The position numbers and the translations under genes were made by a program. Shown here piece by piece: positions 53,933 to 62,151 of a DNA stretch of 64,000 nt. The DNA comes from Mesorhizobium qingshengii (GTDB lineage Bacteria > Pseudomonadota > Alphaproteobacteria > Rhizobiales > Rhizobiaceae), in contig NZ_JAPFQA010000006.1 in the NCBI RefSeq assembly GCF_027563465.1, forward strand, positions 295,255 to 359,254, given 5' to 3'. The notes beneath the pieces are model-generated. The model worked only from the letters and a program-made list of their open reading frames with translations. It did no database searches and was not told the origin of the DNA. Within the stretch, counting starts at the first letter, position 1, and each line of letters starts with the position of its first letter.

Positions 53933-54185
53933 GATATCCCATTGAAATAGTCGATGCGTTGACGCCGACGGCAAGGGTTCGTGCATCAAGATCGTGGCCA
54001 CGGAATTGGCCTCCTCGAGGAATCTCGACGAACTCCACTTCTGTCTTGGTTTTATTGAACGACAACGGCGCTCGATGGCCTTCGTTGCCGCAAGTGGTTC
54101 GCCCACCTGACTCGTGTTATAGTAATCTGGGGAGACGGCGGACGCGCCGTGAGCGCCCGCCCGCTCCCTATTGTGGGAGGAACCA

Positions 54186-54479
54186 ATGGCGTATTACGTA
54201 TTGCTCTCGAATTTCACAGATCAAGGCATCAAGACCATCAAGGATACGCAGAAGCGTGCTGAAGCCTTCAAGGCGACAGCCAGCAAAAGCGGTATCAAGG
54301 TTCACACCTTATTGTGGACGCTTGGTCAACATGATGTCGTGGCGATTGCCGAAGCCGACGACGACATTGCTGCGACCGCTCTAGCCTTGTCAATCGCATC
54401 GCTAGGCAACATCAGAACCCAGACATTGAGGGCGTTCGACACGGCGGATATGGCCAAGATCATGGCAAAGATGGCCTGA
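54186..54479 (+). CDS. GYD domain protein
   Basis: 97 residues of a GYD-type ferredoxin-like fold: MAYYVLLSNFTDQGIKTIKDTQKRAEAFK, LLWTLGQHDVVAIAEADDD and a C-terminal helix. Such proteins are small cytoplasmic dimers of unknown role. GGGAGGAACC precedes the ATG. Confidence 0.88.
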   Translation: MAYYVLLSNFTDQGIKTIKDTQKRAEAFKATASKSGIKVHTLLWTLGQHDVVAIAEADDDIAATALALSIASLGNIRTQTLRAFDTADMAKIMAKMA

Positions 54480-54874
54480 CCGCCACTGTGCCGTGCGCGG
54501 GCGATCGAAGTCGGCCACCGGGCCGAACGACGGGAGGACTCTCTTCCTTGAAACGAAAAGCCCCAGGGCGATGGCTGTCGGATCAGCCTCTAAACCTACC
54601 TCTGGCTCCGGCAAGATTCTCAAGGGCCAGAAGTGGGTAGTTTCGAGCGGAACACACTGCCGATGGGCACGTTCGGGACCGTTCTTTGAAAGTGAAACAG
54701 CTATCTGCCCCGGGTCGCAATGACAAGGAATAGGTCCTTGCTTTCGATAGAAGCCACAACGCCACGTGCCGAAGTATTTGTTCCAGGCGCTCTGCTGGTC
54801 GATCGCCGCCTCTTGCTGGCGGGTTACGCTGCGGACAGGATCGGTAGCCTGTCCGTGGCGGAGTTTGCGGTCGA
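54480..54874. other. 395-bp stretch with a decayed gene fragment, no intact gene
   Basis: No frame has both a ribosome site and a recognisable full protein. The part at 54753-54866 is homologous to the DUF2063 gene near the right edge and is listed separately. The rest holds nothing recognised. Confidence 0.5.
54753..54866 (-). pseudogene. Fragment of a DUF2063 (BufC-like) gene
   Basis: On the minus strand the fragment reads LRHGQATDPVRSVTRQQEAAIDQQSAW in one frame, then VALWLLSKAR in another. The intact gene at 63373 reads SVWTAHQQEAVVNQHSAW then RVALWRAGDSVRL at the same places. The DNA also matches: GCCACAACGCCACG, CCAGGC, TGCTGG, GCCTCTTGCTGG and GGACAGGATCG occur in the same order in both. 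Only about 40 codons remain, with a frameshift. Confidence 0.65.
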
Positions 54875-55171
54875 TCACAACGTGGTGGTCCTGTCCTCCA
54901 ACGCCTTGCCCCATGTCAGAATCTTGAAACGCCGAAATTCGGGATGGTAGTAGGGGTCGTTCTCAACCAGCTTGACAACCTCGTCTCGGCCGTCAGCCTC
55001 AACAACCCACAGCCCGCCTACGAACGGCTCCCCCGGGGCGTTTCTCAGGCCGCCACCGATCAGGATCTTGGTCGAATTGGCCCGCAGGTAGTCGAGGTGC
55101 TGCGTCCCGAACTTCCGCCTGACATCGAGCATTTCCGGTTTGTCATCGAAGATCACTACCCATCGGGTCAT
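54875..55171 (-). CDS. YciI-like protein
   Basis: 98 residues with the YciI ferredoxin-like fold: MTRWVVIFDDKPEMLDVRRKF, GGGLRNAPGEPFVGGLWVVEADGRDEVVKLVENDPYY. A conserved His/Asp pair is expected in the family (seen in PYYHPEF and ND). Function uncertain. GGAGATTGAAA precedes the ATG at 55171. Confidence 0.85.
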   Translation of the reverse strand: MTRWVVIFDDKPEMLDVRRKFGTQHLDYLRANSTKILIGGGLRNAPGEPFVGGLWVVEADGRDEVVKLVENDPYYHPEFRRFKILTWGKALEDRTTTL

Positions 55172-55273
55172 TTTCAATCTCCTCACTTAAAGCTACAGCC
55201 CGGCCCTTGGGCTTATCCGCACCCGATCGGACGCGGCCCTGGGCGCACAGCGGGTGGGCGCGGGTCGGTTGTT

Positions 55274-56200
55274 TCAATTTTCTCTCTCGGCTGATGCCAC
55301 AATGGGGCTGTGTTGGGGAGCACTTGTTGCCAGTCGGATCCCGGCGCCGGTCAAAACGACCCCTGCAATCAATGAAGCGCCGATTGGCTCGCCGAGAGTC
55401 AGGGCGGAGACTAGGATGCCGAGACTCGGAGCCGCCAGCAGCGTCATCGACATTGTGCTCGCCCGAAAATGACGACCGGCTTCCACGACCGCCCAATAAG
55501 CGAATGCCGTCGCAACCGGACCAACATAGACAAGCGACGCAACCCCGCTCTCTCCGATCGTCCGAGGGGAGCCCTCGACCAGAATTGCCAGCGGAAACAG
55601 CAAGCCCGCTGCGACAAGTGTCTGCCAAGGCGCCAGTGCAAGAGCGGACACCGTGAAGCGATGCGAGCGCACGAAGACGATCGAAATCGCCCATGCGGCA
55701 GCCGCACCCATCAGCATGACGTAAGCCAAAACCTGCTCTACGCGATCCGGATGAAGCGAGGGGAGAGCAATCGCCAACACACCCAAAATCCCAAGACCTA
55801 CGCCAAACATGGCCTGCCTTGAAACATGCTCATGAAGCCACCATCCCGCGAGCGGGACGACCCAGATTGGGGTCGAAAAGGCCAGGACGGAAGCGCGGCC
55901 GGGCGGAAGAACCGTCAAGGCAAGACCGGTCAGGGCCGAATAGGCGGCCATCTGCAACGCCCCGGAAACAACGACGAGCGGCCAATCCGGTCGTGGCGGA
56001 AAGACAAGCTCACGCCGCGCAGCCAGGAGACCAAAGAGGCAGCAGGCTGCGATGATGTAGCGAAAACAGCCATACCAGATCGGCGGGACGGTCGTGATTC
56101 CGATCTTGATGATCGGCCAGCTGATGGCCCAGGTCAAGACAAGCAAAACCAGGAGCCAGCGATGGCCGAAACCGCTCGCTTCGGCGCTTTGAGCAACCAT
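55274..56200 (-). CDS. DMT-superfamily (EamA) transporter
   Basis: 308 residues with ten hydrophobic spans in two EamA halves (LLVLLVLTWAISWPIIKIGI ... WWLHEHVSRQAMFGVGLGILGVLAIAL and MGAAAAWAISIVFVRSH ... ALTLGEPIGASLIAGVVLTGAGI). An inner-membrane exporter of amino acids or metabolites; the substrate is unknown. It is downstream of the SDR gene on the same strand, about 75 bp away. Confidence 0.9.
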   Translation of the reverse strand: MVAQSAEASGFGHRWLLVLLVLTWAISWPIIKIGITTVPPIWYGCFRYIIAACCLFGLLAARRELVFPPRPDWPLVVVSGALQMAAYSALTGLALTVLPPGRASVLAFSTPIWVVPLAGWWLHEHVSRQAMFGVGLGILGVLAIALPSLHPDRVEQVLAYVMLMGAAAAWAISIVFVRSHRFTVSALALAPWQTLVAAGLLFPLAILVEGSPRTIGESGVASLVYVGPVATAFAYWAVVEAGRHFRASTMSMTLLAAPSLGILVSALTLGEPIGASLIAGVVLTGAGIRLATSAPQHSPIVASAEREN

Positions 56201-56274
56201 ACTTGTCGATTCCTATATATTGGAGATCAGCCTGCCGATCAGCGCTTGGAAGATGGTGGCGCAGGAAGACGCGA

Positions 56275-56958
56275 TCAGAATTTTTCACCGGCTGGCCGCA
56301 GGTCAAGCTCGTGCGTCCAGGCGCTACGCTGTTGGCGGTGGAGCTGATAGTAAGCTTCCGCGATAGCCGTCGGCGCCAGGCCGCCTCCCGATTGTGCTTC
56401 GCCATCCTCGTCGATCATGCCATCGATGATGACATGGGCTACGTGGAGGCCTTTTGGGCCGAGTTCGCGCGCCATGCTCTGGGCCAGGGCGCGAAGGCCG
56501 AACTTGGGCACCGCGAAGGCTGCAAAGCCTGCGCCGCCACGGATGGACCCGGTGGCACCGGTAAAAATGATCGTGCCTCGGCCCAGCGGGAACATCGACG
56601 CTGCTGCCGCCCGGCCAACCAGGAATCCGCCAAAGCAACCGGTGCGCCATGCCTCTTCGAAGAGCTTGTCGGAGATGTCGAGAATGCCCGCGCGATCCCA
56701 CGTTCCGACATTGAACGCCATAAGATTGGGATGACCGAGGTCTTTCGTCACCTGCGCGAACATCGCCGTGACCTGGTCGCCGATCGTGGCGTCACATGCG
56801 TAGCCGTGAACAAGGTCGCGGTATTCCGGCGCCTCAGGGGCGCTGCCCTTGCGGGAGATCGCGGCCACGCTCATGCCGGCTTCGGCAAAACGCCGGACCA
56901 ACGCGTTCCCAAGTCCCGGCCCGGCTCCAACCACGATGGCGACTTCTCTTTCGGTCAT
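56275..56958 (-). CDS. Short-chain dehydrogenase with Phe in place of catalytic Tyr
   Basis: 227 residues. The cofactor loop VVGAGPGLGNALVRRFAEAG is a normal SDR signature and TGATGSIRGGAGF is the Ser region, but the Tyr-x3-Lys motif reads FAVPK: Phe replaces Tyr while the Lys is kept. The usual NNAG reads FNVGT. It belongs to an atypical SDR subgroup and may have lost or altered chemistry. GGAAGAAG precedes the ATG at 56958. It lies just downstream of the dead peroxiredoxin gene, as in one operon. Confidence 0.88.
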   Translation of the reverse strand: MTEREVAIVVGAGPGLGNALVRRFAEAGMSVAAISRKGSAPEAPEYRDLVHGYACDATIGDQVTAMFAQVTKDLGHPNLMAFNVGTWDRAGILDISDKLFEEAWRTGCFGGFLVGRAAAASMFPLGRGTIIFTGATGSIRGGAGFAAFAVPKFGLRALAQSMARELGPKGLHVAHVIIDGMIDEDGEAQSGGGLAPTAIAEAYYQLHRQQRSAWTHELDLRPAGEKF

Positions 56959-56987
56959 CGATCTTCTTCCTTCGACGGCAAGAACGG

Positions 56988-57462
56988 TCATTTGTGGGAT
57001 TTGACGTAGCGAACGAAGCCCGCGACGTCGTCGGCGACAAGCCTGCCAATGGCTCCGCTGGAATACACTGCGGTGAGAACCTTGCCGCCTGGATCCAGAA
57101 CGAAACCAGTGGACTGCAGGTAGCGCGGACTGTCATTGGTGTATGCACCGGTGGCCGCGGCGATTTCGTCCGCATCCGCGCCGTATCCGATCGGAAATCC
57201 AAGGCGGTGCTTTTCGACAAGGACCAGGGAGTCGGCCTCGTCATCGACTGACAGGGCAACGACCTTGACGCCGAGCTCGGCGAGCGTGTTGGCGGCGCGC
57301 GAAAACGCCGCGAGTTGCGCGTTGCAATATGGGCACTAAGAACCTCGGTAGAGCAGCACGACTCCGAAAGACCCCGCAAGATCGCCGGGCAAGGATCGTG
57401 CCGCCGCCGACGGCATTAATCTTGAGAGCGGGGAAGATATCGCCGTTGGACAGCACAGGCAT
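56988..57462 (-). pseudogene. Peroxiredoxin-like (AhpC/TSA) pseudogene
   Basis: From ATG 57462 the frame reads MPVLSNGDIFPALKINAVGG, then shifts by one near 57390; the original frame continues PGDLAGSFGVVLLYRGS and hits TAG at 57336-57338, where the family has Trp before the catalytic pair CPYC. The remaining codons (CPYCNAQLAAFSRAANTL to FVRYVKSHK) are open to the TGA at 56988. Two separate lesions, one just before the active site, make this a true pseudogene rather than a sequencing slip. The intact protein would be a thiol peroxidase of ~157 residues. Confidence 0.85.
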
Positions 57463-57479
57463 GGGTTCTCCTAAAGAGT

Positions 57480-57493
57480 GGACTAATCAGTCC
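57480..57493. promoter_or_regulatory. Candidate TetR operator
   Basis: GGACT-AATC-AGTCC is a perfect inverted repeat lying between the TetR gene (start 57538) and the divergent peroxiredoxin pseudogene (start 57462), 18 bp from the latter's ATG. TetR-type repressors commonly bind such short palindromes at their own promoters. Function is inferred from position. Confidence 0.6.
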
Positions 57494-57537
57494 AGTCCTA
57501 GTTGCTAAATCTCCGCCTGTCAATTAGGATACTGGCC

Positions 57538-58152
57538 ATGGCAAGCATCGAAATCGGACAACCTCTGACCGCCCGGGGGAAAGCGACGCGCGCTCGCATC
57601 GTCGAGGCAGCGACCGAGCTGGTGCGTGCCCACGGTGTCGCCAACACCAGCCTCGATGCGGTGCTGGCGGCAAGTGACACCAGCAAGTCGCAACTCTATC
57701 ACTACTTCGCGGACAAGGACGATCTGGTGCTCGCGGTCATCCAGCGCCAGACCGAGTGTGTTCTCGCAACGCACGAGTCCCATCTGCGCAAGTTGCACTC
57801 GTTGGCGGGGCTGCGCCGCTGGCGGGATGCAGTGGTCGAGTTGTCTCGGCAGACCGACTGCGCGGGTGGCTGCCCGCTTGGTTCGTTGGTTTCCGAACTA
57901 GCCGAGTCACCGCGCCCTCGCGAACTGCTCGCCGAGAGCTTCGCACGGTGGGAAGCGCTTCTGGTCGCGGGGTTCAGGGCAATACAGGCGCGATCGGGAA
58001 CGAGGCGGGACTGCGACCTGACCGAACTTGCCACCGTGGTGCTGGCGGCGCTGCAGGGCGGCCTGCTGCTCGCCCAGACCACCCGTTCCACACGTGCCCT
58101 CGAACTCGCCCTCGACATGGCCATCGACCACGTCGAGGCACATTTGGCCTGA
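57538..58152 (+). CDS. TetR-family transcriptional repressor
   Basis: 204 residues. The N-terminal helix-turn-helix KATRARIVEAATELVRAHGVANTSLDAVLAASDTSKSQLYHYFADKDDLVLAVI is typical; a ligand-binding domain with two Cys (TDCAGGCPLG) follows. The ATG at 57538 gives the family N-terminus; upstream starts add a non-family leader. It is divergent from the dead peroxiredoxin and its downstream SDR and probably controls that operon, possibly in response to electrophiles or oxidants. Confidence 0.92.
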   Translation: MASIEIGQPLTARGKATRARIVEAATELVRAHGVANTSLDAVLAASDTSKSQLYHYFADKDDLVLAVIQRQTECVLATHESHLRKLHSLAGLRRWRDAVVELSRQTDCAGGCPLGSLVSELAESPRPRELLAESFARWEALLVAGFRAIQARSGTRRDCDLTELATVVLAALQGGLLLAQTTRSTRALELALDMAIDHVEAHLA

Positions 58153-58537
58153 TACATTCCACGCGACAGCGGGTGACTGCCTGGAAGCGGCCTGTCTTGG
58201 CTGTGATGGGAATGCCTGCTCTATCCGGGCATCGCCTGGCTGCGTCGTGCGGTCACCAGATCGGCTCCGGACAGATTGCCTGACCCCGGCATTGGCTGCG
58301 GAAATGCATTGCCGGCATACCCTTTTCTGTGTGCGGTGTGCCTGAAGTTGGGGCACCACCTGAAAAAGCCGGACATGACGGACTGAGCGACAATCCGTTA
58401 TTCGCCCATGGTGACTGACCGTTACGGCCTCACAGCAACGTTACCGCCGCTTGGGGATGGGCTCGGCGAGAGCAGAACCGACATCGCCCGGCCAACCTCA
58501 CGCGGTAGACCGGGCGTAGTGGTGGAGGCACGGTCGA
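58153..58537. other. 385-bp intergenic stretch with no gene recognised
   Basis: It lies between the stops of the TetR gene and the AhpD-like gene. Frames here lack a ribosome site and recognisable protein. No palindrome of the families seen elsewhere was found. Confidence 0.5.
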
Positions 58538-59083
58538 TCAGGCGGCTTCAGCGGCGCGAACGACGGGAAAGTCGATATCGGTCTCGGCCACATTGTTGAT
58601 GAGGTTGGTCAGGAAGTTCTCCGCGACGACGGCGACAATCTCGATGACTTGAGCCTCGGTAAAGCCCGCCAGTTTCACGGCGGCAATGTCGGCGCCCTTC
58701 ACCTTGCCGCGGGTCTCCGCCACCCTGGCCGCGAAACGCACCGCCGCGTCAGCCTTCGCATCGCCCGACGCGCCCTTGCGGTTGAGGGCGATCTCCTCGG
58801 CACTGATCTTTGCCAGGTTGAGGCCGAGATAGGTATGAGCCGACAGGCAATAATCGCAGCCGTTCACTTGGGCAACGGCCAATGCAATGCGCTCGCGGGT
58901 CTTTACGTCCAATGCTCTGGTCAGCGCACCGGACAAGCTGGTCATGCCCGCCAGAGCAGCCGGACTTGTCGAAACGAGACGGAAAAGATTGGGAACGACG
59001 CCAAGCTGCTTGTTCACGGCGTCTAGAATGGGTTGCGAGGCAACCGGGGCTGCTTCGCGGGTTGGGATGGCAATGCGGGACAT
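58538..59083 (-). CDS. Carboxymuconolactone decarboxylase / AhpD-like protein
   Basis: 181 residues. The redox centre CDYCLSAH has C76, C79 and H83, the AhpD-type Cys-x-x-Cys-x3-His site, in a helical CMD fold (KTRERIALAVAQVNGCDYC). Such proteins act as alkylhydroperoxidases or disulfide partners of peroxiredoxins. Divergent from a LysR gene that probably regulates it. Confidence 0.92.
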   Translation of the reverse strand: MSRIAIPTREAAPVASQPILDAVNKQLGVVPNLFRLVSTSPAALAGMTSLSGALTRALDVKTRERIALAVAQVNGCDYCLSAHTYLGLNLAKISAEEIALNRKGASGDAKADAAVRFAARVAETRGKVKGADIAAVKLAGFTEAQVIEIVAVVAENFLTNLINNVAETDIDFPVVRAAEAA

Positions 59084-59201
59084 TCAGATATCTCCTGTTC
59101 GATGATGTCGGTGCGACGGGAGCTACCTATTATCTTCCATCAGGCGAGAATATTGGATACATACAAGATATAACCTCTCATTATTTGGAAGGCGATACTT
59201 C

Positions 59202-60134
59202 ATGGACCGTCTCGAAGCCATGTCAATTTTGATCGCCGCGGTCGAAACCGGCAGTCTGTCGGCAGCAGGGCGCAAACTCGGAACACCCCTTCCAACCATC
59301 AGTCGCAAGGTTGCCGAATTGGAGGCCTATCTTCACACTCGCTTGCTCGTCCGATCGACACGCCGACTTACCCTGACCGACAGCGGAGCCGCCTATGTCG
59401 CCGCCTGCAAGCGAATCCTGGAGCAGGTGGGCGAGGCGGAGCGGACCGCATCCGGCGAATACAACGCGCCAAAGGGCGATCTGATCATTACGGCTCCCGT
59501 CGTATTCGGACGACTGCATGTGCTGCCGGCGATAAATGATTTCTTGTCGCACTTTCCGGACATCAACGTGCGGTTGGTGCTGTCAGACCGCAATGTGAAT
59601 CTCATCGACGACCATGTCGATATGGCCGTTCGAATCGGCCCTTTGCCAGACAGCAGCATGGTGGCGACGCGGGTAGGATCCGTGCGCCGTGTCGTCTGCG
59701 GCAGTCCGGCCTATTTTGCCGACCATGGCTTGCCAAACGCCCCGGCCGATCTTTCCGCAGTCTCTTGCGTCACATTCGATGTCCTGGCGTCCGCCACATC
59801 CTGGAGTTTTGCCACGCCAGGCTCGAATGCTGAGCAGACCGTAGCCATTCACTCGCGCCTTTCAGTGAATACCGCGGAAGCCGCGATCGACGCGGCCGTC
59901 GCAGGCGTAGGCGTCACCAGGGTGCTCTCCTATCAAGCGGCAAAGGCGATCGAGCAAGGAAAGCTGGTGGCCGTTCTTGAAGAGTTCGAGCCGGAACCCA
60001 TGCCGGTCAGCCTTCTCCATGCAGGTCAGGGGCTTTTGCCCCTCAAGATGCGATCCTGTCTTGATTTTGTGGCCCCGCGTTTGCGCAAAACCCTTCTGCC
60101 GCCGAAGCATGACGGATGGCCAATCCGTGATTGA
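59202..60134 (+). CDS. LysR-family transcriptional regulator
   Basis: 310 residues. Winged helix-turn-helix N-terminus (MDRLEAMSILIAAVETGSLSAAGRKLGTPLPTISRKVAELEAYLHTRLLVRSTRRLTLTDSG, with the recognition helix PLPTISRKVAELE) and a periplasmic-binding-like effector domain. Divergent from the AhpD-like gene with 118 bp between, the usual setting for a LysR activator of its neighbour. Confidence 0.93.
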   Translation: MDRLEAMSILIAAVETGSLSAAGRKLGTPLPTISRKVAELEAYLHTRLLVRSTRRLTLTDSGAAYVAACKRILEQVGEAERTASGEYNAPKGDLIITAPVVFGRLHVLPAINDFLSHFPDINVRLVLSDRNVNLIDDHVDMAVRIGPLPDSSMVATRVGSVRRVVCGSPAYFADHGLPNAPADLSAVSCVTFDVLASATSWSFATPGSNAEQTVAIHSRLSVNTAEAAIDAAVAGVGVTRVLSYQAAKAIEQGKLVAVLEEFEPEPMPVSLLHAGQGLLPLKMRSCLDFVAPRLRKTLLPPKHDGWPIRD

Positions 60135-60266
60135 CGCACAAGCTAATCTCCCTGGGTTCGCGTTCGAACCGCGGATGCGGCTCATAGCGACCTTGTTCGA
60201 CACCATTCTAATGCTTATTAAAGGGTTACAATCGCCATCGCTGAAATGATTGGAAGAGAGCCGAAG

Positions 60267-60842
60267 ATGGGTGAGCAAGCGATCGGCGAACTTCGCGACG
60301 GTATGCCCTTCGTTGGGGGCAGGCTCTGGATCGACTTCGTCAATTCGGCGACCGCAACAATGGGGGATTTCCTTGAGACACCCGACGGATGGCGCCGTTG
60401 GATTGCGGCCGCGGACTTGCCGCCAGAGTCAACAGGGGAAATGCCGGATGTCGGACCCGCGCGTGACCTGCGCACGGCCCTGGCAACCTTGTTGGCGCAT
60501 CTGATCCGGCAAACCATACCGCCCCAGCAAGCCATCGACGCCGTCAACCGCCATCTGGGGGCAGTGGCCGTCCGCAAGCAACTCCAGATTCGCGACGGCG
60601 TGCTGGCCATTGGTGCCGCGACCATGGGTGGCAGTGATGTCCTGGCTGCTATCGCGCAGGATTTTGCCGACTTTGCCGCTGATTTCGAACCACATCGTCT
60701 GCGCTACTGCAGCGGACCGGACTGCACGCTGGCCTTCTACGACACGGCTCGCAACGCGACCCGGCGCTGGTGCTCCATGGCCCTGTGTGGCAACCGCCAC
60801 AAGGTCAAGACGCACCGCGCGAGGAAGCTCGTCTGCGACTAG
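60267..60842 (+). CDS. CGNR zinc-finger protein (ABATE domain), transcriptional regulator
   Basis: 191 residues. An N-terminal helical stress-response (ABATE) domain (GGRLWIDFVNSATA) precedes the C-terminal zinc finger with C148, C153, C169 and C174, the last in the CGNR signature (WCSMALCGNRHKVKTHRARK). CGNR proteins bind DNA, probably as regulators. The ATG at 60267 follows GGAAGAGAGCCGAAG; an in-frame ATG at 60246 is possible. Upstream of an exported hydrolase. Confidence 0.9.
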   Translation: MGEQAIGELRDGMPFVGGRLWIDFVNSATATMGDFLETPDGWRRWIAAADLPPESTGEMPDVGPARDLRTALATLLAHLIRQTIPPQQAIDAVNRHLGAVAVRKQLQIRDGVLAIGAATMGGSDVLAAIAQDFADFAADFEPHRLRYCSGPDCTLAFYDTARNATRRWCSMALCGNRHKVKTHRARKLVCD

Positions 60843-60922
60843 GCACCAATCGACTCTCTTCGAGCTGTGAACTGGCTCCGTCAGGGCCATCCGAGAAACA
60901 AACGGGCGATCGCGCACCGGGT

Positions 60923-60948
60923 GATGCGTCACGGTATCGTGACGCGTC
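60923..60948. terminator. Hairpin downstream of the CGNR gene
   Basis: GCGTCACG (60926-60933) pairs with CGTGACGC (60938-60945) around a GTAT loop, and the stem extends outward as GAT/GTC with one T-G pair. About 80 bases after the CGNR stop; no T tract. It could be a terminator or an operator for the next gene. Confidence 0.5.
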
Positions 60949-60955
60949 CCGTTCT

Positions 60956-61026
60956 GTAACCATTAAAAATGCCGTTGACAGGTTTCGATAGGATCGACAC
61001 CATTAAAGCGTAAAGTTAACGGTTAC
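60956..61026 (+). promoter_or_regulatory. Candidate promoter of the exported hydrolase with flanking inverted repeat
   Basis: A perfect -35 TTGACA lies at 60975-60980; the -10 region about 17 bases on is weak (CACCAT at 60998-61003). The promoter is enclosed by GTAACCATTAA (60956-60966) and TTAACGGTTAC (61016-61026), inverted with one mismatch, which could be a regulator site, perhaps for the neighbouring CGNR protein. Inferred. Confidence 0.45.
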
Positions 61027-61039
61027 AAAGGCTCGCAAC

Positions 61040-62035
61040 ATGTTCCAGACGTCATCTCTCCCGGGTGGTTCCGCCCTTTCCCGCTCCTGGCGCGGCGGCT
61101 TGACCGGCGCGCTAATCGCTGCCGTGGCTTCGATTCCATCCGTCTTTGCCGGGCAAGCGGCCAACGTCGAGACACTTTCGAAGACAGTGAAGGTGGATGG
61201 GCTCGACATCTTCTATCGCGAGGCCGGGCCAAAGGACGCGCCAGTCGTCTTGCTGTTGCACGGTTTTCCCTCTTCCTCGCACATGTATCGCAACCTGATC
61301 CCCCGGCTGGCGACACACTACCGGGTCATCGCGCCCGACTATCCAGGCTTTGGCTATAGTTCGGCGCCAACACTTGACCATTTCGCCTATACGTTTGGCG
61401 CTGTGACCGACATCGTCGACCACTTTACCCAGGCGGTCGGAGCGAAGAATTATGTGCTCTTCATGCAGGACTATGGTGGCCCCGTCGGCTTCCGACTGGC
61501 GCTCAAGCATCCGGAGCGTCTGCGTGGCCTGATCATACAGAACGCAGTCGCAAACGTCGAAGGCTGGAACCCTGACGTGGTGAAGCAGCTTTCGCCTTTC
61601 TGGGTGAAACGCAACGCAGAGACGGAAAAGCCAATCCGCGACATTCTCACGCCCGATGCCACCAAATTCGAATACACGCACGGCACCACGCGACCGGACA
61701 AACTGTCGCCAGATGCTTGGACCGTCGATCAGGCGGGCCTCGACCGGCCGGGCAATGTCGACATTCAACTCCAGTATTTCCACGACTACCAGACCAACGT
61801 CGCTCTCTATCCTGAGTGGGGTGAATTTCTGAAATCGGCACAGCCGCCGCTCCTCATCGTCTGGGGCAGGAACGACCCATATTTCACGCTGAAGGGCGTG
61901 GACTATCTCAAGGGGCTGGTTCCGGGTGCGGAGGTCCATCTCTACGACGCCGGTCATTTCGCGCTCGAAACCTATGGTGACGAGATCGCCGCAACCTCGC
62001 TCGAGTTCCTATCGCGATTGCCGAAGATCAATTGA
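61040..62035 (+). CDS. Exported alpha/beta hydrolase (epoxide hydrolase / haloalkane dehalogenase type)
   Basis: 331 residues. An N-terminal signal sequence (ALSRSWRGGLTGALIAAVASIPSVFA) precedes an alpha/beta hydrolase core: LLLHGFPSSSHMYRNL (oxyanion region), IAPDYPGFGYS, and FMQDYGGPVG where the nucleophile is Asp near residue 144 rather than Ser. An Asp nucleophile is the mark of epoxide hydrolases and haloalkane dehalogenases. The late acid (VWGRNDPYF) and His (DAGHFALE) are present. The export signal is unusual for this group. Substrate unknown. Confidence 0.9.
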   Translation: MFQTSSLPGGSALSRSWRGGLTGALIAAVASIPSVFAGQAANVETLSKTVKVDGLDIFYREAGPKDAPVVLLLHGFPSSSHMYRNLIPRLATHYRVIAPDYPGFGYSSAPTLDHFAYTFGAVTDIVDHFTQAVGAKNYVLFMQDYGGPVGFRLALKHPERLRGLIIQNAVANVEGWNPDVVKQLSPFWVKRNAETEKPIRDILTPDATKFEYTHGTTRPDKLSPDAWTVDQAGLDRPGNVDIQLQYFHDYQTNVALYPEWGEFLKSAQPPLLIVWGRNDPYFTLKGVDYLKGLVPGAEVHLYDAGHFALETYGDEIAATSLEFLSRLPKIN

Positions 62036-62151
62036 TCGACTTCGCGGGGGGCCGTCATGTCCTGCTGGCGGTTCCCGAACAAGAGCCGGAGCTCCGATGC
62101 GTTTGTCGGAGCTCCATATGCTCTGTCCCGGTCAACTGCACGAGGCTTCAT

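Noticed and set aside
54402..54914. A 170-codon minus-strand frame covering the DUF2063 fragment
   Set aside because: Only about 30 residues resemble DUF2063; the rest is the complement of the GYD gene and non-coding sequence, with a frameshift in the homologous part.
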